Source of the DNA: Sphingomonas sanguinis NBRC 13937
GTDB taxonomy: Bacteria > Pseudomonadota > Alphaproteobacteria > Sphingomonadales > Sphingomonadaceae
NCBI RefSeq assembly: GCF_001591005.1
Contig: NZ_BCTY01000002.1
Location: forward strand, 1-64,000
Direction: 5' to 3'
DNA length: 64,000 nucleotides
Part shown: piece by piece, positions 45,628-55,532 of the stretch
Layout: the number at the start of each line of letters is the position of its first letter
Position numbering within the stretch: the first letter of the stretch is position 1
Translations under genes and position numbers: made by a program
The notes under the pieces: generated by a model
Told to the model about the DNA's origin: nothing
The model's input: only the letters and a program-made list of their open reading frames with translations
Database searches by the model: none

Positions 45628-46580
45628 CGCGGCGCCTCGATCGTCTCGATGATCTGGGCGACGACATCCTCGATCGCCCGGCCGCCGATCTCGGCAGCGG
45701 GCGACAGGATCAGCCGGTGGCGCAACAGCGCGGGCGCCAACGTCTTCACATCGTCCGGGATCACGAAATCGCGTCCATCCAGCGCCGCCCGCGCCCTGGC
45801 CGCCCCCGCCAGCATCGCGCCCGCACGCGGCGAGGCACCGCTCTCCAGATCGGCGACCCCGCGCGTGCCGCGGATCAGCGCCACGATATAATCGATCACC
45901 TCATCGACCAGCCGGACTTGGGCAACCGTCGCCACCGCCGCCTCGATCGTCGCCGCATCGGCCTTCGTCTCGACACCCCAGTCGATCGGCGACATGGCGG
46001 AGGGCCGTGCGCCGTGCCCGGCGACAATCCGGCGCTCCTCCTCGGCGGTCGGATAGGGCACGATCTGCTTGAACAGGAAACGGTCGAGCTGCGCCTCGGG
46101 CAGCGGATAGACGCCCTGCTGCTCGATCGGGTTCTGGGTCGCGACGACGGTGAACCGGCTGCTCAGCGCCAGGCTCTCGCCGTCGATGGTGACGGTACGC
46201 TCCTGCATCGCCTCCAGCAGCGCGGCTTGCGTCTTGGGCGAGGTGCGGTTGATCTCGTCGGCGAGCAGCAGCTCGGTGAAGATCGGCCCGCGCGTCAGGG
46301 TGAAGGTCGAGGTCTGGAAGTTGAACAGGTTCGCGCCGATGATATCACCGGGCATCAGGTCGGGCGTGAACTGGATACGCCCGAAATCCAGGCCCAGCGT
46401 CTGCGCAAAGCTGTGCGCCAGCAGCGTCTTGGCGGTGCCCGGCGGCCCCTCCAGCAGGACATGGCCGCCCGCGAACAGCGCGACCAGCAACAGGTCGACC
46501 GTGGTGTCGTGACCGACCACCGCCTTGCCGATCTCGGCGCGGATCGCCTGCCCCAGCGCCTGGACCTCTTCAACCGTCAC
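45624..46580 (-). CDS. MoxR-family AAA+ ATPase
   Basis: A 318-aa AAA+ ATPase of the MoxR group, proposed chaperone for VWA-domain proteins. Walker A is [11 protein letters not shown] (about 40-50), Walker B LLADEINR, sensor 1 VVATQNP, and the MoxR lid domain follows. GTG 46580 is preferred over ATG 46601 because AGGAG lies 8 nt before it and it forms a GTGA overlap with the upstream stop, the same coupling used throughout this operon. Confidence 0.93.
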   Translation of the reverse strand: MTVEEVQALGQAIRAEIGKAVVGHDTTVDLLLVALFAGGHVLLEGPPGTAKTLLAHSFAQTLGLDFGRIQFTPDLMPGDIIGANLFNFQTSTFTLTRGPIFTELLLADEINRTSPKTQAALLEAMQERTVTIDGESLALSSRFTVVATQNPIEQQGVYPLPEAQLDRFLFKQIVPYPTAEEERRIVAGHGARPSAMSPIDWGVETKADAATIEAAVATVAQVRLVDEVIDYIVALIRGTRGVADLESGASPRAGAMLAGAARARAALDGRDFVIPDDVKTLAPALLRHRLILSPAAEIGGRAIEDVVAQIIETIEAPR

Positions 46581-47794
46581 CGTGTCTTCTCCTGTTGCCA
46601 TTGGTGCAGCGCCTGGGCGCTGGCGAGCATGTCGTCGGGATGCTGGGCCTGCGACGCCTCCGCGACCAGCGCGGTGAAGGTCCCCTGCCCCTGAAGGCGG
46701 TCGAGATAGCGATCCGCCTCCGCATCGGTCAGGCGGCCGGGCACGCCGAAGATCGTGCGCGCCCGTTCGCGGATCAGAGCGGCGTAGCGCGGGCCCAGCC
46801 CGCCTTCCCGCCCCGCCTTGCGCACGATCCGCGCGCTGTTGTCGATCAGTGCCGCCTTGCCGAAGGCGATGGCCCGTTCGGGGGGACGCTCCGGTCCGAA
46901 ACGGACCATGGCCTGCCAGCCGACGAGCGCCAGCGCGACGACGATGGCCAGCGTCATGGCCAGGAAAGGCGGCTCGAAGGCGAGCTTGAGCGGACTGCGA
47001 CCCCGCCCCAGACCGTTCAACGTCACGTCGAACGCGATCCCCTTGGACGCGTTGTCGCGCACGAAATCAAATACCGCCAGCGCCGCACGGGCGCGGTCCA
47101 GGCGACGGATGCCGTGATTGTTCAGGATATCCGGGTCGGCCAGGATATAGGTGCTGGTCCCCTTGACCTGCCCCAGCACGATCCCGCCCTCGTCGTCGGT
47201 GACGATCGGGGCCAATGCCTTCGATGTCATCACCTGCAAGGGGCGCGGGGCCGCGACGTTCAGCGCGGGCGGCGCCCAGACGACGGCGTGGAGCGGTCGG
47301 CCGCCGCTGGCAACACGGGTGACCACGATCTCGGTCGCGGGGGCGAGGATGCGGGCCGGATCGAACGCAGGCAACAGGCCCGATTGGGTCACCCAGCCCT
47401 TGTGATCCTCATCGCCCTTCACCACCCATTTGGGCAGGACAAGCAACGTCGCACGCCCTTGCCGCGCGGTCATCAACTTGCTGACATCGACCATGCCATG
47501 GTCTGGTGTCGCCACGACCAGATCGTCGGTGTCCCACCCGTCCTCGGTTCGCACGATGCGCGGGTTGCGCCCGGTCGCGCGCGCCAGTTCCACGATGCCG
47601 GAAAAGCCGGTCGCGGCATTCGACAGCGCATGGGTGCCGCCATTCTGCCCCGATCGCAGGTCGGGCGCATAGGCCCCGAGCAGCAACGACCCCGCAAAGC
47701 CGATAATGCCGATAACCAGCATCAGCACGATCGTCAGCGGCGTAAACAGTCGATCGGCCGCCCCGCGCCCACTGCCCATCGCGAGCTCGCTCAT
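46577..47794 (-). CDS. DUF4350-domain membrane protein
   Basis: A 405-aa protein. A first helix (about 15-40, [20 protein letters not shown]) and a second at about 285-305 frame a DUF4350 region beginning [17 protein letters not shown] and continuing [14 protein letters not shown]. The C-terminal 90 residues are cytosolic and helical. The family recurs in MoxR-DUF58 operons. The ATG at 47794 forms an ATGA overlap with the DUF4129 stop. The function is not known. Confidence 0.82.
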   Translation of the reverse strand: MSELAMGSGRGAADRLFTPLTIVLMLVIGIIGFAGSLLLGAYAPDLRSGQNGGTHALSNAATGFSGIVELARATGRNPRIVRTEDGWDTDDLVVATPDHGMVDVSKLMTARQGRATLLVLPKWVVKGDEDHKGWVTQSGLLPAFDPARILAPATEIVVTRVASGGRPLHAVVWAPPALNVAAPRPLQVMTSKALAPIVTDDEGGIVLGQVKGTSTYILADPDILNNHGIRRLDRARAALAVFDFVRDNASKGIAFDVTLNGLGRGRSPLKLAFEPPFLAMTLAIVVALALVGWQAMVRFGPERPPERAIAFGKAALIDNSARIVRKAGREGGLGPRYAALIRERARTIFGVPGRLTDAEADRYLDRLQGQGTFTALVAEASQAQHPDDMLASAQALHQWQQEKTR

Positions 47795-48480
47795 GCGCGC
47801 CACCGTTGCGGCAGGGCCAGATCGGTATAGGCCGCTCGGGCGACTTCCCAATCGTCCGCCCCGACCGGCCGTCCGCCGAACAGGCTGCGCTCGACCAGTG
47901 CGGCGATGCTGGCAAAAAGCGGACGCACCGCACTGGGCAACAGGCTCGCCGACGCCAGTTCGCGACTGGTCAGTGACGGTCGCCGCAAGGCGGGGCGGCG
48001 GCGGGCGATATCGTCGATCGAGTGGAAGAGCAGATAATGGATCGCCTCGGCAAATCGTCCCTCGGCGGCCAGCCGATCAGCCGCCGCCAGCCAGGCACGG
48101 GCCGGGGCCACGTCAGGCGCCCAGTGATCGTCATCGGCCATGGCAGCGGCCTCGGACGTCCGCCGCCGTTTCGGCAAGCGCCACTCGCCCGAGCGCAACC
48201 GCTCCACGATCATCCAGATCAGCGCGAGGGCGATGACCGCGATCAGCCCCCAAAGCAGAATGCGGGCATAAGGCGCATCGGGCATCAGGCTGGTCAGCCA
48301 GCGCAGGAAACGACCGATTGGGCGGAACAGATCGGACAGAAACCGCCCCAGCGCCTTCAACCACTCCGGCGGCTCGGGCGGCTTGGGCGACGGGACAAGC
48401 GTGAACTGGATCGACGGATCGGCGCGCAGCGCGGCGTGGGCCGCAGCGACACGATCGGCCGCAGCCGCCTTCTGTTCCAA
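47791..48480 (-). CDS. DUF4129-domain membrane protein
   Basis: A roughly 229-aa protein. A helix at about 70-90 (ILLWGLIAVIALALIWMIV) precedes the DUF4129 domain (about 125-220) with ARAWLAAADRLAAEGRFAEAIHYLLFHSI and SLTSREL. It is first in the minus-strand MoxR operon. The start is uncertain: TTG 48480 fits the family N-terminus and GGGAGGG lies 13 nt upstream; ATG 48618 would nearly abut the divergent gene start. Confidence 0.75.
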   Translation of the reverse strand: MEQKAAAADRVAAAHAALRADPSIQFTLVPSPKPPEPPEWLKALGRFLSDLFRPIGRFLRWLTSLMPDAPYARILLWGLIAVIALALIWMIVERLRSGEWRLPKRRRTSEAAAMADDDHWAPDVAPARAWLAAADRLAAEGRFAEAIHYLLFHSIDDIARRRPALRRPSLTSRELASASLLPSAVRPLFASIAALVERSLFGGRPVGADDWEVARAAYTDLALPQRWRA

Positions 48481-48645
48481 TCCGGCGATGATGCCCTCCC
48501 AAGCGACGTCGCGGTGCCCCGCCCCGACTGTAGACGGAACACCGACCGGTGCAATCGTATAGTGTCGGAGTGCCGGACGACGGGATGGGTGGACAGGGCG
48601 GATCGGCCTTGCCACCATGCCCACGCACCTGAGGGGGGAGAGCAT

Positions 48646-49455
48646 ATGGCAAGTCACGCCATCACGTCCGAAACACCGCACGGCCTGTCCGTGGGCAATG
48701 TCTTTTCACGCAGTTTCAACGTTATCAAGGCCAACCCTGTCGCCACGCTGGGCCTGACCTTCGTCCTGATTGCCGTGCCGCAACTCATCATAGACCTGCT
48801 GATGGGTCCGGCTTGGCGAGCGGCTCAGGCGAATCAGGGGCTGTATGTGGGCATCGGCCTGTACGGCATCGTCGCCGCCCTGCTCTGGCTGGTCGCCTAT
48901 GGAGCGCTGATCCACGTCGCCATCGCCCACGATCAGGGGCGTACCGCGAGGGTCGCCGAGGTGCTGCGACTCGGGGTATCGCGTGCGTTGCCTTTGCTGG
49001 CTGTCCAGATCCTGTTCCTGATCGGAGTGTGGCTCGGCTTTGTCTTCCTCGTGGTGCCCGGCATCATCCTGGCCGTCATGTGGTCGGTCAGCACGACTGC
49101 GGTCGTAGCCGAACGCACCGGCATTGTCGGCGCCTTCGGCCGCAGCCGTGCGCTGACCAAGGGCGCGCGCTGGCGCGTCTTCGGCATCGGCCTGCTCGCC
49201 ATCGTGATCTATTTCCTCGTCTCGCTGGCGCTCGGCATCGGCAGCATGGCCGCGAGCGGTACGCTCGGCGCCTTTAGCGGCCATGTCGAAACGGCAGCGA
49301 TCCAGTCGCCGTCCATCCTGCTGCAGCTGCTGCAATCGGTCATCACGGCGGCCATCATCACCTGGGCAACGCTGGTCTTCGCGGCGATCTTCATCGAACT
49401 GCGCCATTGGAAGGACGGTCCCGACGTCGACCGCCTGACCGAAATCTTCGCCTGA
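48646..49455 (+). CDS. Glycerophosphodiester phosphodiesterase membrane-domain-like protein
   Basis: A 269-aa polytopic membrane protein with six predicted helices and no phosphodiesterase catalytic domain. GNVFSRSFNVIKANPVATLGL at the N-terminus and FLVVPGIILAVMWSVSTTAVVAE in the middle are typical of the GPDPase-membrane/DUF975-like fold. A strong GGGGGGAG lies 5 nt before the ATG. It is divergent from the MoxR operon and probably shares its control region. The function is unknown. Confidence 0.78.
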   Translation: MASHAITSETPHGLSVGNVFSRSFNVIKANPVATLGLTFVLIAVPQLIIDLLMGPAWRAAQANQGLYVGIGLYGIVAALLWLVAYGALIHVAIAHDQGRTARVAEVLRLGVSRALPLLAVQILFLIGVWLGFVFLVVPGIILAVMWSVSTTAVVAERTGIVGAFGRSRALTKGARWRVFGIGLLAIVIYFLVSLALGIGSMAASGTLGAFSGHVETAAIQSPSILLQLLQSVITAAIITWATLVFAAIFIELRHWKDGPDVDRLTEIFA

Positions 49456-49471
49456 TCAGCAAGCGGCGCGC

Positions 49472-51736
49472 CTAATCGTAATAATAGGGCGACCGGCGCG
49501 CCCAGACGGAGCGGGGATAGCGATCGTGCAGCAGGCGGAATGCCCGCTTGCCCAGATGATCGTGGTTCCCGCCCCAGCGCGCGACCCGGATCAGGCGGTA
49601 AAGCGCCTCGGCCCCGCGTGGTTCGGCCGGATGGGAGCGGACATAGGCGAGCATGTCGTCCCACAGCGACCGGGCATGAGGCGGCGGGGCCTTTGACGAG
49701 CCATAGAGGAAATAGCGCCGCTCGGCCTGCGCCCGGCCGAGTCCCGCCACCGCGAAGCCGGGCAGATGCAGTGGAGCATGCCCCGGTCCGCACCGGGTCA
49801 GGCAGGTCAGATCCGCTGCCTCCTGCTCCGCGTCACCCGGTTCGCCGCCATAACCATAGGCGTCGGGCAGATAGGCCCCCGGCGGCGGAACGCGCCCGGC
49901 CTGTGTCGCGCGCCCCGGCGGCAGGAGCAGCCAGTCCTCCCAATAACCGCTGAACTGCGGCTCTGTCCCTTCCGGCCGGGCGTAATCGGCGAGATCGACA
50001 CGAAGGCTGGGAATCTTGGCCATGACGAAGATCTCGGCAAAGCGCTTGGGGCTTCCCGCAGGCGTATGCGCGATCCGCCGCCAGTCGGTCGCCAGTTGCG
50101 GCAGCAGCGTCTCCAGCATCGACGCCAATCGGTCGATGGCGGCATCGTCCTGCAACTGCACCGCGCGGCCATAGCTGGTCAGCGCGAGGTCGAGGCGCAG
50201 TTCACGCGGGATGGCCTCGTCCCCGGCCAGCGTCATACGCTCCGCCAGCGGCAGCCGGTCGATGATCGCCCGCGCCTCCGCCCCGAAACCGACGAACCGC
50301 CCCGCCCTTCGCCCGACCAGTCCGTCACCCGCCGGCCAGATGCTGTCGATACAGGTCGCGCTGCCCGCCTCGCAATAGGGCGAGCGGAGCGCGACCCTGG
50401 CGAAATCGGCCAGCGAGGTCGCCAGCTGGGTGCGCAGGGCCGTGAAGATATTCCGGTCCGAGATGGTCAGGTCGTCCCGCGCCAGCACCCGATCCACCTG
50501 CTCACGCAACCGTGCCGGATCGGTCGACGCCATGGTCAATCGGATCGCGTGATACTGCACCGTCAGCCATGCGGGGTCAGTGGCCGCGACTTGCCCGGCG
50601 GCATCGACCAGCGCCGACGCTTCTTGGGGCTCGGCCAGCGCAAGCGCCGCGACCAGCCAGACGGACTTGCCCGTGGCCCGCCAACGCTCTTGGGCATGGG
50701 CCAACGCCGCCTTGCGGTCTTTGGGTTGCAGCGTGCGTATCCAGTCCGCCGCTTCCGGCCTGGTCGCCGCCTTGTCGCTGAGCGTCATGTAGTCGCGAAA
50801 GGCGACCGCCACGTCCGGCCCAGCATCGCGCTCGCCCAGTTCACGATCGAGCCGCGTGAGAAGCGCCGCCGGGCGCTCGTGATATTCGAGGATCTGGCGC
50901 ATCCGCCCTACCTCGCCCCGGCCATAGGTTCCGGCCGGAGCGGCGGCGAGCCGATCGATCGCGGCATGGGCGGCGGCGAACGTGTCGGCCCGCCGCGCGG
51001 CCAGCGCCCCGCGCAACGTGGCCCGCGCCTCCAGATAAAGCCCCGTCTTCTGCCAGGGCGACGCAGGATCGCGTGCGATCGCCGCAAAGCGTTTCGCCGC
51101 TTCGTCCCATCGGCCATCATAGAGCGCGATCGCCGCCAGCTGATACGCCCGGTCGGCGCGCAGCCAGGACGGTGCGGCGGCGGCAAGCGCGGGAAGCGTC
51201 ACGCCCGGCGTGCTGCACGCCTGGAACACGCCGTCCTGCCCGGCCAGCCAGGCGCGGACATCCGCCGACCCCGCGCCATAGCGCTTCACCCGGTCGTTGA
51301 GCGTCGCGGTCGCCGTTAGGAAGGCGTCGTCGAAACAGGTCGGGATCGTCGTGTAGTCGGGCCCCTGCCGCTCGGTCGGGACATAATAGATATCCGCCTG
51401 CACGCCCGGCACCTGCCGCCGCGCGGTGATCCAGTCTTCCATCGTCCGGCTGGGCGGCTGCCCGCAACAGGGGTTGGCCAGTGCGTCGGCCGCCGTCTTG
51501 CCGACACGCAACCCGTTGAGCGCCCGCCAGTCGAGATAGAGCAACGCCTCGCTCGCATCGGCCTTCACGATACCGATCCGTCCTTCGGCGAGCGCCGCAC
51601 GCTCCGTCGCGTCCTGCGGAGAGGACAGGACATAATGCGGTGTCGGTGGCGGCCCACCGGAGGCGATGACCCGCGTACCCACCAGCGCCAGGACCAGCGC
51701 CACGCCCCCGGCCGACCACCACCCCCTCAATGCCAT
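49472..51736 (-). CDS. Large exported helical protein of unknown function
   Basis: A 754-aa protein with an N-terminal signal/anchor (residues 6-26). The body is rich in short Ala/Arg/Leu helices in tandem (for example YDGRWDEAAKRFAAIARDP), like TPR or Sel1-type repeats. Several cysteines (NPCCG, PTCFDD, SPYCEAGSATCID, TCLTRCG) suggest periplasmic disulfides. It starts inside the DUF3142 gene end (10-nt overlap). No family is recognised; co-expression with the DUF3142 lipoprotein suggests a joint envelope role. Confidence 0.75.
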   Translation of the reverse strand: MALRGWWSAGGVALVLALVGTRVIASGGPPPTPHYVLSSPQDATERAALAEGRIGIVKADASEALLYLDWRALNGLRVGKTAADALANPCCGQPPSRTMEDWITARRQVPGVQADIYYVPTERQGPDYTTIPTCFDDAFLTATATLNDRVKRYGAGSADVRAWLAGQDGVFQACSTPGVTLPALAAAAPSWLRADRAYQLAAIALYDGRWDEAAKRFAAIARDPASPWQKTGLYLEARATLRGALAARRADTFAAAHAAIDRLAAAPAGTYGRGEVGRMRQILEYHERPAALLTRLDRELGERDAGPDVAVAFRDYMTLSDKAATRPEAADWIRTLQPKDRKAALAHAQERWRATGKSVWLVAALALAEPQEASALVDAAGQVAATDPAWLTVQYHAIRLTMASTDPARLREQVDRVLARDDLTISDRNIFTALRTQLATSLADFARVALRSPYCEAGSATCIDSIWPAGDGLVGRRAGRFVGFGAEARAIIDRLPLAERMTLAGDEAIPRELRLDLALTSYGRAVQLQDDAAIDRLASMLETLLPQLATDWRRIAHTPAGSPKRFAEIFVMAKIPSLRVDLADYARPEGTEPQFSGYWEDWLLLPPGRATQAGRVPPPGAYLPDAYGYGGEPGDAEQEAADLTCLTRCGPGHAPLHLPGFAVAGLGRAQAERRYFLYGSSKAPPPHARSLWDDMLAYVRSHPAEPRGAEALYRLIRVARWGGNHDHLGKRAFRLLHDRYPRSVWARRSPYYYD

Positions 51737-52440
51737 CCCTCGACCTCCCTGCGCACGGCCGTGAAATCTGCTGGCGTCCAACTGCGGGGATCGAACAGAT
51801 AGACGCGCCGCCCCGGCGGTGCTCGCCGGACGGGCGTGTCGGTCGCGATTCCCAGAGCCGTCCGGCAGCGACGATGACGGAAATCCCCGCCCTTCGCCAG
51901 CCGGTCCCGCATGGTCCGGTCCCCCTGCCCCATGCGAAAGACCATGGGCACGATCTCATCGACCGGCGCCGCGTCCAGCCACTCCTCGGTATCGCACCAC
52001 GACGCCAACGCGGACATCGACAGACGGACATTCGGGGGCAGACCGCGCCGGACATCGCCCAGAAGATCGAGCAACACTTGGCGCTGCGAGGCACGCACCT
52101 CGAAATCGATCTGCACCATCGGCGCGGGGATGCGCGTGGCGTAATGAAGCACCGCCGCGCTCGTCCGCTGACGAAGGGATGGCGTCCAGCGGAGCGGCAC
52201 ACGCTCGTCGATCTGGATATGGACCAGCGCGATGCCGGGCGGACGCTCGACCAGCAGCGGATGGCGACGCCCGCGCGCCATGACCTGATCGCCGACCAGT
52301 TCGACGAAACCGCTCTGCACCGCCACCTCGACCGGCGGCTTCAGGAAGCGCAGGTCCTCCGGCCGCTCCCAGGCCCACACGATCAGGGTCGAGGGTTCGG
52401 GCGGCGCAGGGCCGGAACAACCGCCCAACAGCGCGAGCAT
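51727..52440 (-). CDS. DUF3142 lipoprotein
   Basis: A 237-aa predicted lipoprotein. LALLGGC gives a lipobox with Cys8 as the acylated residue if the start is correct. LIVWAWERPEDLRFL is the DUF3142 opening, and VQIDFEVRASQRQ and EIVPMVFRMG continue its barrel-like pattern. The family is uncharacterised, with some resemblance to TIM-barrel glycosidase folds. It overlaps the 754-aa gene by 10 nt. The very short signal part suggests the true start could lie a few codons upstream. Confidence 0.78.
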   Translation of the reverse strand: MLALLGGCSGPAPPEPSTLIVWAWERPEDLRFLKPPVEVAVQSGFVELVGDQVMARGRRHPLLVERPPGIALVHIQIDERVPLRWTPSLRQRTSAAVLHYATRIPAPMVQIDFEVRASQRQVLLDLLGDVRRGLPPNVRLSMSALASWCDTEEWLDAAPVDEIVPMVFRMGQGDRTMRDRLAKGGDFRHRRCRTALGIATDTPVRRAPPGRRVYLFDPRSWTPADFTAVRREVEGWH

Positions 52441-52463
52441 CGCGGACAGGACGAACCGGCGGA

Positions 52464-52817
52464 TCAGCGCCCCGCCCCCGGTGATACGGGCAGATGCCGT
52501 CCCACTTTTGCCTCCAGCAGGGCGATCAGCTCGGGCTGCATGAAGGCGAAATCGTCCGGGATGTCGAGGCAGATCACCCGCTTGCCACCCAGCGCCGCGC
52601 GAAAGCGCCGCTGGAGCTTGGTCCGGTGCGCCTTTTCCATGACGAAGATCATATCGGCCCAGGCGATCGTCTCGGCCGTGACCGGGTTTTCCGCGTCATG
52701 ATTGGTCCCGGCCGAGTCCACCTCCAGGTCCTCACGGCGCGCGAAGACCTGTTCGGCGGTCGGACTGCGCAGCTTGTTCTGGCTACAGATGAACAGGACG
52801 GTGCGGATGCGCGGCAT
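52464..52817 (-). CDS. Small protein tyrosine phosphatase (COG4551 type)
   Basis: A 117-aa protein resembling low-molecular-weight tyrosine phosphatases. The P-loop is CSQNKLRS, with nucleophile Cys11 and Arg17 in the C-x5-R-S pattern, and IPDDF supplies a candidate general-acid Asp. It is shorter than the usual 150 aa and belongs to the compact group often near envelope genes. A role against the BY-kinase of the exopolysaccharide locus is conceivable but it lies 26 kb away. It is upstream of the DUF3142 gene on the same strand. Confidence 0.82.
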   Translation of the reverse strand: MPRIRTVLFICSQNKLRSPTAEQVFARREDLEVDSAGTNHDAENPVTAETIAWADMIFVMEKAHRTKLQRRFRAALGGKRVICLDIPDDFAFMQPELIALLEAKVGRHLPVSPGAGR

Positions 52818-52832
52818 AGGCCATCACCCTAT

Positions 52833-52867
52833 GCCGCCGCCGTCTCGATGCAAGAACCGGCGGCGGC
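52833..52867 (-). terminator. Long GC hairpin after the porin gene
   Basis: A perfect 10-bp inverted repeat (GCCGCCGCCG at 52833-52842, CGGCGGCGGC at 52858-52867) with a 15-nt loop begins 1 bp after the porin stop, on the minus strand. No T-run follows, so it may be a weak terminator or mRNA-protecting structure between porin and phosphatase. Confidence 0.5.
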
Positions 52868-52868
52868 G

Positions 52869-54056
52869 CTAAAACACTTTCCAGTCCACGATCGCACGCA
52901 GCCCGACGACGAGCACCCCCGGGGCGTCGCGCAGCCCCGATGGGCGGTGGACATATTGGACATCGGGCTGAAGCGTCAGGAAGGGCGCCACCCGGTCGCT
53001 ATAGGTCAGTTCCACCATGGTCTCCGATTTCACCAGCGGCGCTTCGTCGGGCGGATTGGACTGGCGATAGGCGGTGCTGATGCCAGCGGTCGCAAAGCCG
53101 ATGGAGATATGGGAGTCGCGTCGCCCGGCCAGGATGGCATGTCCCGCCACGCCCAGTTGCAGGCCGTCGCCGAACGGCGTCGTCAGGCCATCGGAAAAGC
53201 CCACGCGCATGAACCCGATCCAGTGCCCAGGCCGGTCCGCCTGCCCCACAAGATCACGTTCGACCAGCGCATAGACACCGTGCGAGGCGGCGGTATCGGC
53301 CGTGACGATTACGCCCGGTGGCACGGTGCGCGGCTGGCGATGGCTATAGGTCCACCCCCCGACGCTGATCGCCGTCCGCCCCTTCACCCCGAGTTCGGCA
53401 ATGAACAGCGCCGAGCGCCGCCCACCCTGATCGGTCGTGCCGCGCGGCGCACGGACGATGGCTGCCTGGGCATAATGATGCTTGCCGTCCAGCCGGAGCC
53501 GAACCGCCAGGTCGGTCTGCGGAAAGATCGACGGACCATTGGGCCCGGTCGCCGCCAGTTCCGACCCGATGCCAAAGGCTGGGGCTATCAACTGGGACGC
53601 AGCGGCATTGTAATAGAATTCGCTGTTCAGATCATATTTGCCGATCAGGAGGGAAGCACGATCGCCGGCGAAACGCTGCTGCACCCAAGCCTGATAGAGA
53701 AGCAGGTCGGGACTGTTGACCTCGATATTGTTGACGCCTTGCAAGGTGCCCGCGATAGCATTGGGTCGCCCACCGGCATTGCTGAGAATGCCGACATAGG
53801 CACTCGCACCCTTCCAATGGGTCGCTCGGTCCAGATCGAGCGTGGCGACGGCGTCGAGATTGTCGAGATAGCGCACGCCCCGCACACGCTTGCTCGCCCC
53901 GACCGCGATCAGATCGGCCTTGTAGATCAGATCCAAGGCCAGCGGCCCTGCCTCCGGCTCGTCTTCGGAACGCGTCTGCGCCGTCGCAGGGCAGGACCAG
54001 GCCGCCAAGGTCAAGGCGGCGATACAGGTGATGGAGCGACGCGATGCCATCGTCAT
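52869..54056 (-). CDS. OprB-like carbohydrate porin
   Basis: A 395-aa exported outer-membrane protein with a signal peptide ending ATAQ. Regular beta strands fill the mature part (ATLDLDRATHWKGASAYVGI, RTAISVGGWTYSHRQP and others). It ends in WKVF, the C-terminal Phe used by the BAM machinery. The pattern LLYQAWVQQRFAGDRASLLIGKYDLNSEFYY is typical of the OprB family. It probably passes sugars or related small solutes. It is divergent from the SPFH operon. Confidence 0.83.
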   Translation of the reverse strand: MTMASRRSITCIAALTLAAWSCPATAQTRSEDEPEAGPLALDLIYKADLIAVGASKRVRGVRYLDNLDAVATLDLDRATHWKGASAYVGILSNAGGRPNAIAGTLQGVNNIEVNSPDLLLYQAWVQQRFAGDRASLLIGKYDLNSEFYYNAAASQLIAPAFGIGSELAATGPNGPSIFPQTDLAVRLRLDGKHHYAQAAIVRAPRGTTDQGGRRSALFIAELGVKGRTAISVGGWTYSHRQPRTVPPGVIVTADTAASHGVYALVERDLVGQADRPGHWIGFMRVGFSDGLTTPFGDGLQLGVAGHAILAGRRDSHISIGFATAGISTAYRQSNPPDEAPLVKSETMVELTYSDRVAPFLTLQPDVQYVHRPSGLRDAPGVLVVGLRAIVDWKVF

Positions 54057-54547
54057 TCCTCTGGGGCGATTGCGAGCAGAGATACGAGCGGAAACAGGCG
54101 GGCCCCGCCTCTGCCGTTCAGGCTACGGCGCGTCCGAAGGCTTGGCCTTCCGCGTTGGTGCCGTCACGGCTCAGATCGAGCGCAACGCTTCGCCGAAGCA
54201 CATTTTTACACCTGTCATAATGCCCCCTAACGCCGCTTTCGATCGGGGCTATTCGCGTCGATCGAAGAATAGATCAGGCGCAGCTATAATGACCGATGAT
54301 TAATGATGGGTTCGTCGGCGGCGAATTACGTATCAACCGACATTTGGACCGTCTCTGTCCGCAGCGACGCTATGCCTGTTCACATCCACCGCTCAACGGA
54401 CTGCAAGCACGATCAACCAAGTAACGCACCGGTCACCCCGCCTTTGGTCCGTGCCGAGCACCGTTGCCGCCTGGCCATCCGGGTCGAGGCGGATATTGCT
54501 TTCGTCGTCCAACCGGCTAGCGTGCCACCCACGGGGGTAGCGTACAC
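54057..54547. other. 491-bp gene-free region between divergent porin and SPFH operons
   Basis: No credible gene is seen; short frames here have no protein-like features. A small hairpin (GAAGGC at 54136-54141, GCCTTC at 54145-54150) and a CATAAT hexamer near 54217 are the only signals noticed. It should hold the promoters of both operons. Confidence 0.4.
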
Positions 54548-55531
54548 ATGGGTCTGTTCGATTTTCTGAGCAAACAGTTCATCGACGTGATCGATTGGGT
54601 CGAGGCAGCGGATGATCTCGCCCTTCGTTATCCCATGCGCGACCATGCGATCCAGAACGGCGCATCGCTGACCGTGCGCGACGGACAACTTGCCTTTTTC
54701 TATGACGAAGGGCGGATCGCCGATGCGTTCCAGCCGGGGCGACACACGCTGGAGACCGGCAACCTGCCGGTGCTGACCGCGCTGATGAACTGGGACAAGG
54801 GCTTTGTCTCGCCGTTCAAGGCCGACCTCTATTTCTTCACCATGCGCGAACATGGGGGGCTGAAATGGGGCACGGCACAACCGATCACGGTGCGCGACAA
54901 GGATTATGGGCCGATCCGGGTACGGACCTTCGGCAGCTATTCGTTCCGCATCGCCGATGTGCCCCGGTTCAAGGCAACGGTGATGGGTACGCTGGAGCAT
55001 GTCCGCGTCGGTGATGTCGAGCCGCAACTGCGCGGCGCGATCGCCACGGCACTCGCCAGCGAGCTCGGGCGCGCCGAGATCGCCTTTGTCGATCTGGCAG
55101 GCAACCAGCAGGCGCTGTCGGAGCGGCTACGCCAAGCCGTCGCCCCTGCCTTTGCGCAGTGGGGTCTGGAGGTCGCCAGCTTCTTCGTCGAGAGCGTCTC
55201 GCTGCCCGATGAAGTGCAGGCGCATTTCGACAAGGCGAGCGCGATGCGGGTCGTGGGCGACCTCGACCGCTATGTCCGCTTCCAGACCGCCGACGCGATC
55301 GACACCGCCGCGGCCCAGGGCGGCGGCATGGGGGGGATCGGCGCGGGGGCGGCGGCCGGGGCCGCACTTGGCCAGGCGATGGCCTCGGGCCTGGGCACAC
55401 CGGCAGCCGCCGCGCCTGTGGAAGACCCGTTCGCGCTGATCGAAAAGCTCCACAAGCTGCATGTCGCCGGCGCGCTGAGCCAGGCGGAGTTCGAGGCCAA
55501 GAAGGCTGCGTTGCTCGCCAAGATCGGCTGA
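54548..55531 (+). CDS. SPFH/Band-7 protein with C-terminal SHOCT domain
   Basis: A 327-aa SPFH-fold protein of the YdjI/virion-core type. The N-terminal LFDFLSKQFIDVIDWVE is amphipathic, and GSYSFRIADVPRFKATVMG begins the SPFH core. A Gly/Ala-rich linker (about 255-290) leads to a C-terminal SHOCT helix pair, IEKLHKLHVAGALSQAEFEAKK. There is no N-terminal transmembrane helix. Such proteins oligomerise at membranes. GGGGGTAG precedes the ATG. It is first in an eight-gene operon, with only one base before the next gene. Confidence 0.87.
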   Translation: MGLFDFLSKQFIDVIDWVEAADDLALRYPMRDHAIQNGASLTVRDGQLAFFYDEGRIADAFQPGRHTLETGNLPVLTALMNWDKGFVSPFKADLYFFTMREHGGLKWGTAQPITVRDKDYGPIRVRTFGSYSFRIADVPRFKATVMGTLEHVRVGDVEPQLRGAIATALASELGRAEIAFVDLAGNQQALSERLRQAVAPAFAQWGLEVASFFVESVSLPDEVQAHFDKASAMRVVGDLDRYVRFQTADAIDTAAAQGGGMGGIGAGAAAGAALGQAMASGLGTPAAAAPVEDPFALIEKLHKLHVAGALSQAEFEAKKAALLAKIG

Positions 55532-55532
55532 C

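Noticed and set aside
46581..46601. Longer ATG start for the MoxR ATPase
   Set aside because: GTG 46580 has AGGAG at 8 nt and a 4-nt overlap like the other junctions of the operon; the extra seven residues are not needed by the fold.
54303..54569. 88-codon plus-strand frame before the SPFH gene
   Set aside because: It overlaps the well-supported SPFH start, has no ribosome site or domain, and is probably chance.
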